A stretch of DNA of 64,000 nt from assembly GCF_001423105.1 (NCBI RefSeq), contig NZ_LMNV01000002.1, positions 1,293,694 through 1,357,693 on the forward strand, read 5' to 3'. Shown in pieces: positions 32,243-41,189 of the stretch. This DNA comes from Frondihabitans sp. Leaf304. Its GTDB lineage: Bacteria; Actinomycetota; Actinomycetes; Actinomycetales; Microbacteriaceae. A program made the translations under genes and the position numbers. Every line of letters begins with the position of its first letter. Position 1 is the stretch's first letter. The notes under the pieces were generated by a model. That model searched no databases, was not told where the DNA came from, and saw nothing but the letters and a program-made list of their open reading frames with translations.

Positions 32243-32878
32243 ATGACCGATGTGATTCTGGGCGCCGACGGGCTATCTCGGCCGCGCTGGGCAGCGACCG
32301 ACGGGCTGCTGCAGTCGTACTACGACACCGAGTGGGGCATGCCGATCCGCGACGAGCAGGGTCTCTTCGAGCGGTTGAGCCTCGAAGCCTTCCAGTCGGG
32401 GCTGTCGTGGGCGACGATTCTCAAGAAGCGACCCGCGTTCCGTCTCGCCTTTCGCGACTTCGACCCCGAGGTCGTCGCGACGTTCGACGACGACGATCGT
32501 GCCCGGTTGATGGCCGATGCCGGCATCGTGCGCAACCGGCTGAAGATCGACGCCACCATCGACAACGCCCGGGCCACGCTCGCCCTCCGAGACGAGGGCG
32601 GTCTCGGCGCGTTCATCTGGTCGTTCAGCCCGAGCGAGACTCCGAGGCCGTCGACGTTCTCCGACGTGCCGACGACCTCGCCCGAGTCGGTGGCCCTGTC
32701 GAAGGCGTTGAAGAAGAAGGGGTTCCGCTTCGTCGGGCCAACGACGATGTTCGCCCTGATGGAGGCCGTCGGCATCGTCGACACGCATCTGCTCGACAGC
32801 CATCGGCGCGGGTCGTCGGGGGTCTGGGCCGAGGCTTCCCCGGTCGTGTCACCACCCGAATCCACCAACGTCGAGTAG
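32243..32878 (+). CDS. tag: DNA-3-methyladenine glycosylase I
   Basis: It removes 3-methyladenine from alkylated DNA. The 211 residues contain YYDTEWGMPIRDEQGLFERL, SLEAFQSGLSWATILKKR, and GFRFVGPTTMFALMEAVGIV, all standard Tag blocks. The zinc-site residues of E. coli Tag near the N-terminus (Cys) are not all present, as in many actinobacterial forms. TAAACT at 32231-32236 lies 6 bases before the ATG (leaderless). Confidence 0.93.
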   Translation: MTDVILGADGLSRPRWAATDGLLQSYYDTEWGMPIRDEQGLFERLSLEAFQSGLSWATILKKRPAFRLAFRDFDPEVVATFDDDDRARLMADAGIVRNRLKIDATIDNARATLALRDEGGLGAFIWSFSPSETPRPSTFSDVPTTSPESVALSKALKKKGFRFVGPTTMFALMEAVGIVDTHLLDSHRRGSSGVWAEASPVVSPPESTNVE

Positions 32879-32887
32879 ACCTGATCC

Positions 32888-34876
32888 GTGACCACCACCG
32901 ACAGCACCGGGCAGAGCTCCGCGCTCGAGCCCGACGCTCTGAAAAACGCTCCCCGACACTCCTTTCGAGCGTGGCTGCTCGACGGGCTGACGCAGCAGTC
33001 CGGCAGCCACCCGGGCCCGCACGCCGAGAAGCCGGAGAAGACGCACTCGTGGTGGCGGGTCATGTGCCTGACCGGCGTCGACTACTTCTCGACACTCGGC
33101 TATCAACCGGCCATCGCCGCCGTCGCAGCGGGTCTCCTCTCGCCCTTCGCGACGATCGTGCTGGTGCTCCTGACGCTGCTCGGCGCATTGCCCGTCTATC
33201 GACGGGTCGCCCGCGAGAGCTTCAAGGGGTCCGGGTCGATCGCCATGCTCGAGCGACTTCTGCCCTGGTGGGGCGGCAAGCTGTTCGTGCTCGTCCTCCT
33301 CGGCTTCGCGGCGACCGACTTCATGATCACCGTGACGCTCTCGGCCGCCGATGCCACCGCCCACGCGGTCGAGAACCCCTACGCGCCGCAGTGGTTCCAC
33401 GGCGCGGAGGTGCCGCTGACGCTGTTCTTGATCGTGCTGCTGGCGGCGGTGTTCCTGCGCGGCTTCAAAGAGGCCATCGGCATCGCGGTCGTGCTCGTCG
33501 CCATCTACCTGCTCTTGAACGCGGTCGTGGTGATCGTCTCGTTCGTGCACATCGGCGAGAACCCACAGGTGGTCGACAACTGGTGGCAGGCGCTGACCAC
33601 GCAGCACGCCAATCCCCTGGCGATCATTGGTATCTCGCTGCTCGTGTTCCCGAAGCTCGCGCTCGGCCTCTCCGGTTTCGAGACCGGCGTCGCCGTCATG
33701 CCGCAGATCTCGGGCGCGCCGGGCGACACCCCCGAGAGGCCCCTCGGCCGCATCAAGGGTGCCAAGAGGCTCCTGACGACCGCGGCGATCATCATGAGCA
33801 CGTTCCTCATCACGTCGAGCATCGTCACGACGCTGTTGATCCCGCAGAAAGAGTTCCAGGCGGGAGGCGACGCCAACGGGCGCGCACTCGCCTACCTGGC
33901 CCACGACTACCTCGGCAACGGCTTCGGCACGGTCTACGACATCTCGACGATCACGATCCTGTGGTTCGCCGGGGCCTCGGCGCTGGCCGGCCTCCTTAAC
34001 CTCGTGCCCCGCTACCTCCCTCGCTACGGCATGGCACCGCAGTGGGCGGCCGCCGTGCGGCCCCTCGTGCTCGTGTTCACGGCGATCGCGTTCCTCATCA
34101 CGATCGTCTTCGAGGCGAACGTCGACGCGCAGGGTGGCGCCTACGCGACCGGAGTGCTCGTGCTGATCACCTCCGCCTCGGTGGCGGTGTTCCTTTCGGC
34201 TCGTCATAAAAAGCAGCGCAAACGCGCCATCGGGTTCGGCGTGGTCGTGGCCGTCTTCGCCTACACGACCGTGCTCAACGTGATCGAACGGCCCGAGGGT
34301 GTGCGTATCGCCGCCCTCTTCATCGTGGGCGTGCTGCTCGTATCCGTGCTGTCGCGGGTGCGCCGTTCGTTCCAGCTGCGGGCCACGAGCGTGTCGCTCG
34401 ACGACGCCGCCCTGTCGTTCGTGCAAGAAGACGCTGACGAATACGGAGCCGTCCGGATCGTCGCCAACGAACCCGACGACGGAAGTCGCCTCGAATACAA
34501 GACCAAACTCGCCGACGAGCGGAAGGCCAGCGGCATCCCGATGCGGTCGCCCATCATCTTCCTCGAGGTCTACCCCGACGACTCCTCCAACTTCGAAGAA
34601 GACCTCGAGGTGCACGGGCACAGCCTCCACGGCTACCGGGTACTCAAGGTGCGGAGCGGCAACGTGCCGAACACGATCGCGACGATCCTGCTCGAAATTC
34701 GCGACGTCACCGGCGTCGTACCCGACATCTACTTCGAATGGACCGAGGCTCCGCCGCTCCGCAACCTGGTGCGCTACCTCATCACGGGGGTGGGCGAGGT
34801 TGCACCGGTCACGCGCGAGGTGTTGCGGCGGGCCGAGTCCGATCGGGGTCGACGGCCCGACGTGCACGTGAGCTGA
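32888..34876 (+). CDS. APC-superfamily transporter with C-terminal cytoplasmic domain
   Basis: The 662-residue protein has about 55 soluble N-terminal residues, then [20 protein letters not shown] (segment 1 with its unwound helix), about 12 membrane segments to residue 505, and a C-terminal cytoplasmic domain of about 155 residues ([20 protein letters not shown]). Layout recalls amino acid permeases and the KimA-type potassium transporters; substrate is not settled. The GTG lies 9 bases after tag with no Shine-Dalgarno. Confidence 0.83.
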   Translation: MTTTDSTGQSSALEPDALKNAPRHSFRAWLLDGLTQQSGSHPGPHAEKPEKTHSWWRVMCLTGVDYFSTLGYQPAIAAVAAGLLSPFATIVLVLLTLLGALPVYRRVARESFKGSGSIAMLERLLPWWGGKLFVLVLLGFAATDFMITVTLSAADATAHAVENPYAPQWFHGAEVPLTLFLIVLLAAVFLRGFKEAIGIAVVLVAIYLLLNAVVVIVSFVHIGENPQVVDNWWQALTTQHANPLAIIGISLLVFPKLALGLSGFETGVAVMPQISGAPGDTPERPLGRIKGAKRLLTTAAIIMSTFLITSSIVTTLLIPQKEFQAGGDANGRALAYLAHDYLGNGFGTVYDISTITILWFAGASALAGLLNLVPRYLPRYGMAPQWAAAVRPLVLVFTAIAFLITIVFEANVDAQGGAYATGVLVLITSASVAVFLSARHKKQRKRAIGFGVVVAVFAYTTVLNVIERPEGVRIAALFIVGVLLVSVLSRVRRSFQLRATSVSLDDAALSFVQEDADEYGAVRIVANEPDDGSRLEYKTKLADERKASGIPMRSPIIFLEVYPDDSSNFEEDLEVHGHSLHGYRVLKVRSGNVPNTIATILLEIRDVTGVVPDIYFEWTEAPPLRNLVRYLITGVGEVAPVTREVLRRAESDRGRRPDVHVS

Positions 34877-34930
34877 GCGGTGGGGCGGCCGGATCCTTCG
34901 GTTCTGCCGATCTGACGCGGGCGAGTCGAA

Positions 34931-34993
34931 GGCCGAGCGTGCTCGAATGGACGCCTGGCGTCGAGCCCGAGCCCGATTCGGGCACTCTCGGCC
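34931..34993. repeat. 63-bp palindromic element, GCCGAGAGTGC family
   Basis: Arms GGCCGAGCGTGCTCGAAT / ATTCGGGCACTCTCGGCC pair at 16 of 18 positions. The right arm contains the reverse complement of GCCGAGAGTGC. It lies between the convergent APC and RBBP9-like genes. Confidence 0.7.
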
Positions 34994-35017
34994 CGGCACC
35001 CCCTCGTCGGCGACGGT

Positions 35018-35653
35018 TCAGTCGAAAGCGGGCTCTCCGAGGCACCAGGCCAGCATCTCCGGCCAGGGCCCGAATCCGGTCGCCGGCACGACGTGGCCCG
35101 CACCCGCGAGCACGATCTGCCGTGCGTCGAGCCCATCGGCAACCGCGCCGAGCGCCTCGGGGCGGTACGGATCGTCGTCGCCCGCCACGATGATCGCGTC
35201 GGGGGCTCCGACGCTCTGACGAGCCGAAGGATCCTCGTGCTCGCCTTCAGGTGGGCGCCAGGCGAAGGCAGCGAGCTCGGGTACTGATTCCAAGAAGTCC
35301 GCCGACACCGGTGACACCAGGGCGACCCGGTCGACCTGCGGGGCCGTCCCGGATGTCTGCTCGCGCAGCCAGAGCATCGTCGACGCGCTGTGGGTGATGA
35401 CCGTGATCGTGCCCTCGGTGAGGGTCGCGAGGTTGGCGAGGGCCATGTCTCGCCAGCGCTCGAAGTCGGGGGCATCGGGGTCAGGAAGCTGCGGGTAGCG
35501 GACGTCGTGGCCCCGCGCGGTCAGCTCGAGCGACAGCCAGCGTTGCCAGTGGCTCGGCGGGCGGTGGTTCTCGTAGCCGTGCAGGAGGAGGAAGCTCGAC
35601 GGCACGGGCACCGGGGTCGGCGCTGGCACGGGGGTCGGGGTCGTGCTCGGCAT
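35018..35653 (-). CDS. RBBP9/YdeN-type alpha/beta hydrolase
   Basis: The 211-residue protein has a Pro-Thr N-terminal tail (PTPVPAPTPVPVP), then FLLLHGYENHRPPSHWQRWL. The nucleophile elbow is ITHSASTMLW (Ser), with GDDDPYRP for Asp and AGAGHVVPATGFGPWPEML for His, the YdeN pattern. The substrate is unknown. ATG 35653 has GGAG 7 bases upstream; a GTG at 35668 is the alternative. It follows the SDR gene by 18 bases. Confidence 0.87.
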   Translation of the reverse strand: MPSTTPTPVPAPTPVPVPSSFLLLHGYENHRPPSHWQRWLSLELTARGHDVRYPQLPDPDAPDFERWRDMALANLATLTEGTITVITHSASTMLWLREQTSGTAPQVDRVALVSPVSADFLESVPELAAFAWRPPEGEHEDPSARQSVGAPDAIIVAGDDDPYRPEALGAVADGLDARQIVLAGAGHVVPATGFGPWPEMLAWCLGEPAFD

Positions 35654-35671
35654 CGACGTCTCCGCCACGCG

Positions 35672-36412
35672 TCAACCTCGTCCTAGCGGACGGACAGAGA
35701 CCGTCTCGGCCACGGCCCGCTGCGGCAGGTCGACCACGAGACGGACCGCGTCGGCGATGTCGCTGACAGCGAGGTAGCTCTCTGCGTCGTAGGAGTTGCC
35801 CTTGGACTGCTGCATCTCGCGCTGCATATCGGTGTCGACCGCCCCAGGATGCACCGAACTGACACGGACACCGTTCGATCGCTCCTCCTCACGAAGCCCG
35901 TCGGCGAAGGCCCGGACGGCGAATTTGCTCGCGGCGTAGAGGCTGCCGGCCGCCGATGACCGGAATCCGGCCCCGGAGTTGATGACGATCACTGTTCCCT
36001 GCACAGCACGGAGGGCGGGAAGAGCGAGGCGCGTGATCTCGGCGACGGCCACCACGTTCACCTCGAGGATGCGGCGCCACTCGTCGCGCGGCGTGAGCTC
36101 GACCGTCGAGCCGCCGATGACGCCGGCCGAGTGAACCAGCACGTCGAGCGACTCGAGCGAGCCGGTCGGCCCGGCGGCGAGAAACCCGTCGAGCGGTTCG
36201 TCGCCGTCGAGGGCAGCTGCCCAGACGGAGGCGGACGGCAGCTCGGCCGCCAACTCCTCGAGCACCCGGGGATCACGCCCCTGCACGATCACGTGGTGCG
36301 TTCGCCCCAGGTCGAAGGCGATCGCGCGGCCGATCCCCCGCGACGCGCCGGTGACGAGCGCGATCGGAAGCGGGGCGGATTGGTGCGCGGAGGGGGTGCT
36401 GTCGAAGACCAT
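35672..36412 (-). CDS. Short-chain dehydrogenase/reductase
   Basis: This is a 246-residue classical SDR with the cofactor motif TGASRGIGRAIAF, the structural VHSAG (NNAG position), catalytic Ser in INSGAGFRSS, and YAASKFAV for the Tyr-x-x-x-Lys pair. The C-terminal end is a little short. CACAAT lies 6 bases before the ATG (leaderless). The substrate cannot be told. Confidence 0.9.
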   Translation of the reverse strand: MVFDSTPSAHQSAPLPIALVTGASRGIGRAIAFDLGRTHHVIVQGRDPRVLEELAAELPSASVWAAALDGDEPLDGFLAAGPTGSLESLDVLVHSAGVIGGSTVELTPRDEWRRILEVNVVAVAEITRLALPALRAVQGTVIVINSGAGFRSSAAGSLYAASKFAVRAFADGLREEERSNGVRVSSVHPGAVDTDMQREMQQSKGNSYDAESYLAVSDIADAVRLVVDLPQRAVAETVSVRPLGRG

Positions 36413-36464
36413 CTGACTATTGTGGTGCTTGCTTCGTCGCCCAAGCAACGGCGACTGCGCTCCT

Positions 36465-36548
36465 TCGAATTTGAAGGAGAAGCGGGGCTGAAACCGAAAA
36501 CTGAGGCGGATCGGCGGGCCTCGCGGCGAACTTCTCCTTCAAATTTGC
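36465..36548. repeat. 84-bp palindromic intergenic element, copy C
   Basis: Ends are TCGAATTTGAAGGAGAAG and CTTCTCCTTCAAATTTGC. Length is again 84 bp. A second TCCTTCGAATTTGAAGGA palindrome forms the left end itself. It lies just upstream of the SDR gene and after zwf. Confidence 0.85.
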
Positions 36549-36572
36549 AAGGCGGGCCCGAGGGGCGACCCG

Positions 36573-37940
36573 TCAGGCGCGCCACGCCTTCGGCCCGTCG
36601 CTGCCGGCGCGGTACTCGTCGAGAGGCACCGAGCCGTCGCGCCATGCCGCGAGCACGGGCTCCACGATCCGCCAGCCCTCGACCGCCGCATCGCCCCGCA
36701 CCGACAGCGAGGCATCGCCGTCGAGGATCCCCTGGAGCACTTCGCCGTAGGCCGGCAGGTCGCCGGGGTTGAAGTCGACCTCGAGGCTGGCGCGGTCGAT
36801 GACGTACGGGTCGCCCGGTCCGTTCACGTTGAGCTCGAGGCTCATAACGTCGGGGGCGATGCAGATGCGGAGCCGGTCGGCCGTTTTGAGCGTGTGGAAC
36901 TCCGGCGGCACGTGGGCGGGTGCCTTGAACGTGATCAGGATCTCCCGCCGGTGAGACGCGAGGGCCTTGCCGGAGCGGAGGCGGATCGGCACACCGGCCC
37001 AGCGCATGGTGCGCACCTCGACGACGACCTCGGCGAGGGTCTCGGTCTCGAGCGACGGGTCGACACCCTCCTCGTTTTTGTAGGCGGGGAGCTTGCGACC
37101 GTCGATGGTGCCGGCCGAGTAGCGGGCGCGGCGGCTCGTGGCTGGGTCGTCGTGCCAGAGGTGGGTGGCTCGGAGCGCGAGCTGCTTCTGATCGCGGAGG
37201 TCGGCGGCACCGAGAGTCGCCGGTGCCTCCATGACCAGCACGGCCATGACCTGCAGGAGGTGGCTCTGGATCATGTCGACCAGAGCGCCAGCGTGGTCGT
37301 AGTAGCGGGCGCGGTTCTCGAGGGCGAGTTGCTCGTCGTACACGATCTCGATGCTCTCGACGTCGCGGTTGGTCAGCATCGGCTCGATGAGGCGGTTGGC
37401 GAACCGGAGTCCGAGGAGGTTGAGCACGGTGGCCCGACCGAGGAAATGGTCGACGCGGTGAATGCGCTCTTCGGGCACGAGGGTGAGCAACAGCGCGTTG
37501 AGCGCGATCGCGCTCTTCTCATCAGTGCCGAACGGCTTCTCGAGCGCCAGAGAGAGACCCTTCGGCAGCTCGAGGGAGGCCAGCTGGTGACAGGCCTTCT
37601 CGGTGATGGCCGGCGGGAGGGCGAAGTAGACCGCGGTGGTGTGGTCGCAGGCGGCGAGAAGTTTTTTCAGGCCGTCGGCGCTCGTTACGTCAGCCTGAAT
37701 GTAGGTCGTCGCCGCGAGGGCCGCTTCGACGGAGGGGCCGGAAGCGCCAGCACTCGCGAACGAGTCGCCCACGCGCTTCTTCCACTCGGCGTCGGTCAGG
37801 TCTTCGACTCCCGACCCGATCAGCTGCACTCGGCGTGACGGCTCGTGGGTGAGCAGCTCCCCCAGACCGGGCATGAGGAGCCGGGCGGCGAGGTCGCCCG
37901 ATGCACCGAGGATGAGCAGAGACGACTTCGCGGCGGTCAT
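36573..37940 (-). CDS. zwf: Glucose-6-phosphate dehydrogenase family protein
   Basis: The 455-residue protein has the NADP fold LLILGASGDLAARLLMPGL, EKPFGTDEKSA, and the active-site block RVDHFLGRATVLNLL. The family consensus is RIDHYLGK, so the last lysine is arginine here; the catalytic His is kept. It is shorter than the main zwf of about 510 residues and is probably the second actinobacterial paralogue. No opcA, tal or tkt is adjacent. The ATG overlaps the sedolisin stop (ATGA), and TAGCAT also lies 6 bases upstream. Confidence 0.85.
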   Translation of the reverse strand: MTAAKSSLLILGASGDLAARLLMPGLGELLTHEPSRRVQLIGSGVEDLTDAEWKKRVGDSFASAGASGPSVEAALAATTYIQADVTSADGLKKLLAACDHTTAVYFALPPAITEKACHQLASLELPKGLSLALEKPFGTDEKSAIALNALLLTLVPEERIHRVDHFLGRATVLNLLGLRFANRLIEPMLTNRDVESIEIVYDEQLALENRARYYDHAGALVDMIQSHLLQVMAVLVMEAPATLGAADLRDQKQLALRATHLWHDDPATSRRARYSAGTIDGRKLPAYKNEEGVDPSLETETLAEVVVEVRTMRWAGVPIRLRSGKALASHRREILITFKAPAHVPPEFHTLKTADRLRICIAPDVMSLELNVNGPGDPYVIDRASLEVDFNPGDLPAYGEVLQGILDGDASLSVRGDAAVEGWRIVEPVLAAWRDGSVPLDEYRAGSDGPKAWRA

Positions 37941-39565
37941 TCGTCGATGCTATTCGTCGCTCGGGCGGAGTGCCCGCGCTCCCCGAGCCCCCCGCTGAGC
38001 GCCTGCAGGAGGGCCCGTCCGTTTGGCGACCCGAGCCCGGTGCAGGCGTCCCAACCCGGTGTGGCGCTGAACGAGCCGTTGTCGCCCTCAGTGATGTCGC
38101 GGAACGCCGTGGCTGCCGCGTAGAGCTTCGGCTGGACGAGCCCGAGCGGCGCCCCGAGAGACTCGGCGAGTCGGGCCGCGAGCGCAGCGTAGAGCGGAGC
38201 GACCGCACTGGTACCGCCGATCACCGAGCGGACGCCGTCGACCAGCACCTCGTACCCGGTCGCCGGGTCGGCATTGCCGGCGACGTCGGGCACGCCCCGC
38301 CCTCCCCCGGGCGCGACGATCGCCGACTGCCAGGCGGGTCGCTCGAACGTTCGGCTGACTCCGCCCCCGGTGGCCCCGCGGCCAGCACCGTTGTTCCACA
38401 CGGTCTCACTGGCGATCGCCGAACCGGTCGCGCGAAGGCTGGTGCCGCCGCACGCCAGCACGTGTGGGCTCGCGGCGGGGAAGTCGACGTGGTCGGCGCC
38501 ATCGGTCGCCCCGTCGCTCGAGCCGTTGTCGCCCGCCGCGGCCGTCACGGTCACGCCGAGTGCCGCCGCATCGACGAGGGCGTCGTCGAAGGCTGCGCGC
38601 GCTTGCGCCGTCCACTGGTCTTCGCTCTGGCCCCAGCTGATGCTCATGGCCGTCGGAGTCGGCGTCGCGTGTGCGGCCGTCGCCACCGCGTCGACGAAGC
38701 CGTCGTCGGTGTTGGGCGCGAAGTAGACGACGATGTCGGCTTTCGGAGCGAGAGCCCCTGCGACTTCGATGTCGAGCAGCACTTCGCCGTCGGCGCCGGA
38801 CGGGTCGCCGCCGGGCACGTTGGTCGCGCCATCGACTCCGACCGCGGTCACCTTCGGCCCCTCGATGCCGAGCTCTGCAAAGTAGGCGTCGAGGTCGGCC
38901 TGCGCGAACCCGCCCCCGAGCTCGATGATGGCGATGGTCTGGCGGGATCCTTCGGTCTGTTCGGGAAATCCGTAGAGATCGCCGAGCTCGAGGGGCGTGA
39001 ACGAGGATCCGGCAGCTGCCGCGGGCTCGAACCGGAATTGCGCCCGTGCCTGTGGCCTGTCGTCGAGCCCCAGCACCGCTGTGACGATCCCGTCGAGGGC
39101 GGCCGGAATGCTGAGCGAGCCGAACCGCTGGCGGTGTTCGACCCGCGGTGCCGCCGCGCCGGCCGGATCGCCGCCGAGCTGGGGCGACTCGCTCGTGACG
39201 ATCTCGAGCGAAGTGCCGAAGACCGCTTGGAGCACACGCGACGACCCTGACACGCGTACGCGTCGGCTCGGCGCGTCGGCCGCGAGGATGGTCACGCCGA
39301 GAGGCTGGAGGGTCGCCACGACGAGGTCGACGTCGGCCGGATCGGCGCCGTGCTCGGCAGCGAATGTGGCGGAGTCGACCGGATCACCGCTGAGCAGCGC
39401 ACCGGGAACCTCGGTGCGACGGCGCAGCACGAGTGTTGCCCAGACGATCTCGTCGGCGGTGCGCGCAGACCGTGCCGCCGGACGCACGCCCGGGGCAGGC
39501 GGTCGCTCGCTGCCGGCCAGGGGCACGAGGTGGAGGTTCGCGAGAGGATCGGTCGCATCGGTCAT
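37937..39565 (-). CDS. S53-family peptidase (sedolisin/kumamolisin type)
   Basis: The 542-residue enzyme has an N-terminal pro-kumamolisin activation domain (about 1-165), then the catalytic domain. Acidic residues are in ADGEVLLDIEVAGA (Glu and Asp of the triad), oxyanion Asp in AAAGDNGSSDG, and nucleophile Ser in IGGTSAVAPLYAAL. A Ca-site is likely near FRDITEGDNGSFSATPGWD. No signal peptide is seen, which is common for kumamolisin-like enzymes. It is followed by zwf with a 4-base overlap, an unexpected pair. Confidence 0.9.
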   Translation of the reverse strand: MTDATDPLANLHLVPLAGSERPPAPGVRPAARSARTADEIVWATLVLRRRTEVPGALLSGDPVDSATFAAEHGADPADVDLVVATLQPLGVTILAADAPSRRVRVSGSSRVLQAVFGTSLEIVTSESPQLGGDPAGAAAPRVEHRQRFGSLSIPAALDGIVTAVLGLDDRPQARAQFRFEPAAAAGSSFTPLELGDLYGFPEQTEGSRQTIAIIELGGGFAQADLDAYFAELGIEGPKVTAVGVDGATNVPGGDPSGADGEVLLDIEVAGALAPKADIVVYFAPNTDDGFVDAVATAAHATPTPTAMSISWGQSEDQWTAQARAAFDDALVDAAALGVTVTAAAGDNGSSDGATDGADHVDFPAASPHVLACGGTSLRATGSAIASETVWNNGAGRGATGGGVSRTFERPAWQSAIVAPGGGRGVPDVAGNADPATGYEVLVDGVRSVIGGTSAVAPLYAALAARLAESLGAPLGLVQPKLYAAATAFRDITEGDNGSFSATPGWDACTGLGSPNGRALLQALSGGLGERGHSARATNSIDE

Positions 39566-39681
39566 GCTCCAGGAGTACTCCGGGCCTCCGACATTTGGTT
39601 TATCGCTAGGCTCCGATTGACCTCTGGGCGCCGACACCGTCGCCAGGGGCCCGAAAGACAGACACGTTCGAGGGGAACACC

Positions 39682-40239
39682 ATGTCGTCGCACCTGCCGC
39701 CTCGCGGCTCCCGGAAGCCCGAACGGCAAGGTCAGCAGCCGCAGCCGCAGCCGTCGAAGCCGGGCGAGGAGCCGCCGCTCTGGGCTCCCTGGTACGGAAT
39801 CGGCCTTCTCGCCGCCGTCAAGCGGCCGTTCTCGAAGTACACCGATTTCTCGGGGCGGGCCAGCCGGGGCGAATACTGGTGGTTCTTTCTGGCCTACTCG
39901 CTCGTCGTCGTGGTGCTGTACGCGATCTTCGGCATTCTCGGAATCATCTTCGGCGTCATCAACGCCAACTCGCTCGGCAACCAGGCGATGGCCGAGAACG
40001 TGATGGCTCCCCCCGGTTTCACGGCCGTCAAGGTTCTCTTCCAGATCATTTTCGTCGTGCTCAGTCTCGGGCTGCTCCTGCCGTATCTCGCCCTGACCTG
40101 CCGGCGCCTCCACGATGCGAACTACCCCGGGCCGTATTTCTTCCTCGGTCTCATCCCGCTGATCGGACCGATTCTGCTCATCGTCTACCTCGCCGGCGCC
40201 TCGAAGCCCGAGGGTGCGCGCTTCGACCGGCCTCGGTAA
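39682..40239 (+). CDS. DUF805 membrane protein
   Basis: The 185 residues start with a Pro/Gln-rich tail (QGQQPQPQPSKPGEE), followed by YTDFSGRASRGEYWWFFLAY, the DUF805 signature, and three more membrane segments with LTCRRLHDANYPGPYFFL. YhaH-type proteins have no firm function. GAGGGG precedes the ATG and TAGGCT at about 39609 is a likely -10. Confidence 0.9.
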   Translation: MSSHLPPRGSRKPERQGQQPQPQPSKPGEEPPLWAPWYGIGLLAAVKRPFSKYTDFSGRASRGEYWWFFLAYSLVVVVLYAIFGILGIIFGVINANSLGNQAMAENVMAPPGFTAVKVLFQIIFVVLSLGLLLPYLALTCRRLHDANYPGPYFFLGLIPLIGPILLIVYLAGASKPEGARFDRPR

Positions 40240-40257
40240 CCCTTCGCGACTCACAGA

Positions 40258-40321
40258 ACCGACCGTGAAAGCGTCACCGGACCGCGAATAAACGCGGTCG
40301 GGTGACTGAAACACGGTCGGT
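40258..40321. repeat. 64-bp nested inverted repeat
   Basis: Perfect outer arms ACCGACCGTG / CACGGTCGGT enclose a second stem GTCACC-GGACCGCG / CGCGGTC-GGGTGAC with loop AATAAA. No U-tract follows, but a true terminator starts 16 bases on. No second copy was found. Confidence 0.8.
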
Positions 40322-40337
40322 GCCGCCCAGAAACAGA

Positions 40338-40375
40338 ACAAGCCCGCCGCCTCGTCATCGAGGCGGTGGGCTTGT
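40338..40375 (+). terminator. Terminator after DUF805 gene
   Basis: The long stem ACAAGCCC-G-CCGCCTCG / CGAGGCGG-T-GGGCTTGT has a 3-base-type loop. The AGAACA before and TTGT at the end are weak tracts. Confidence 0.7.
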
Positions 40376-40682
40376 CGTCGGGAGAGTGATCATCAGCATC
40401 CCGTATTGCAGAGTCGCCGGTCATGCTCGCCCTGGTGGATTAGATCCCCCGCTGCGAAACGATAGACCTGCAAGGTGCGCTCGGCTATCAGCCAAAGGGA
40501 TGATTCCCGAGCATTCCTCCTGTCTTGATTGCGGCGACCACGGGGATTCGAGTTGTCTCGTCTCCCTCTAGCTTCGAACTACCCGTGCGCTGTGCCGTGG
40601 TGCGCGTGGCACGCTGGTGGGTGGAGGACAACGGAGTTCGACCCACTCGAGCAACACGACCATCCACAGAAAGGCTCTCCTG
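40376..40682 (+). other. 307-base gap before ohr with no gene
   Basis: I see no ORF with coding character and no tRNA. A TAGCTT at about 40569 may be the ohr -10. GATTCGAGT near 40546 looks like a T-loop but has no pairing stem. Confidence 0.45.
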
Positions 40683-41105
40683 ATGGACAGCATCTACACC
40701 GCCGAAGCACTCTCGACCGGCGCCGGCCGCAACGGCCACGTCGCCACGGTCAGCGGCACCGTCGACCTCGATCTCGCGATCCCCAAAGAGATGGGCGGCG
40801 CCGGTGGTGCTGCCAACCCCGAAGAGCTCTTCGCCGCCGGCTACGCCGCCTGCTTCCACTCCGCTCTGCAGAGCGTCGCCCGCATGCGCAAGGTCGCGAT
40901 CTCCGACACCTCCGTCGGCAGCCAGGTCAGCGTGCACCCGAACGGCGAGGGCGGCTTCGTCCTCTCCGTCACCCTCGAGGTCGTCATTCCCGAGCTCCCG
41001 CACGACGAGGCACAGGCTCTCGCCGACGCAGCCCACCAGGTGTGCCCGTACTCGAACGCCACCCGCGGCAACATCGACGTGACGATCACCGTCTCCGACG
41101 ACTGA
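40683..41105 (+). CDS. ohr: Organic hydroperoxide resistance protein (Ohr/OsmC family)
   Basis: This thiol peroxidase reduces lipid and organic hydroperoxides with lipoyl donors. The 140-residue protein has the peroxidatic Cys in AAGYAACFHSALQSVA and the second Cys in HQVCPYSNATRGN, spaced as in Ohr. GAGGCC-type catalytic Arg is in the GRNGHVATV region. No ohrR lies next to it. AAAGG lies 9-10 bases before the ATG. Confidence 0.93.
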   Translation: MDSIYTAEALSTGAGRNGHVATVSGTVDLDLAIPKEMGGAGGAANPEELFAAGYAACFHSALQSVARMRKVAISDTSVGSQVSVHPNGEGGFVLSVTLEVVIPELPHDEAQALADAAHQVCPYSNATRGNIDVTITVSDD

Positions 41106-41121
41106 CACCACACAAAAGCGA

Positions 41122-41152
41122 AACGGCCCGGGTCTCATCGACCCGGGCCGTT
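41122..41152. terminator. Bidirectional terminator between ohr and the MDR gene
   Basis: A 12-bp stem AACGGCCCGGGT / ACCCGGGCCGTT has a 7-base loop. AAAGCGAA lies on one side and CGGCTTTC on the other, which suits convergent transcription. Confidence 0.8.
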
Positions 41153-41189
41153 CGGCTTTCGTGGCGCCCTGACTCAGGGGCGCAGCAGA

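Noticed and set aside
32849-34999. 716-residue minus-strand ORF over the APC transporter
   Set aside because: It is the antisense of a clear 12-segment transporter and is made of charged low-complexity residues.
40530-40570. T-loop-like GATTCGAGT suggesting a tRNA
   Set aside because: The flanks do not pair as a T-stem, and no acceptor or anticodon stem can be drawn.
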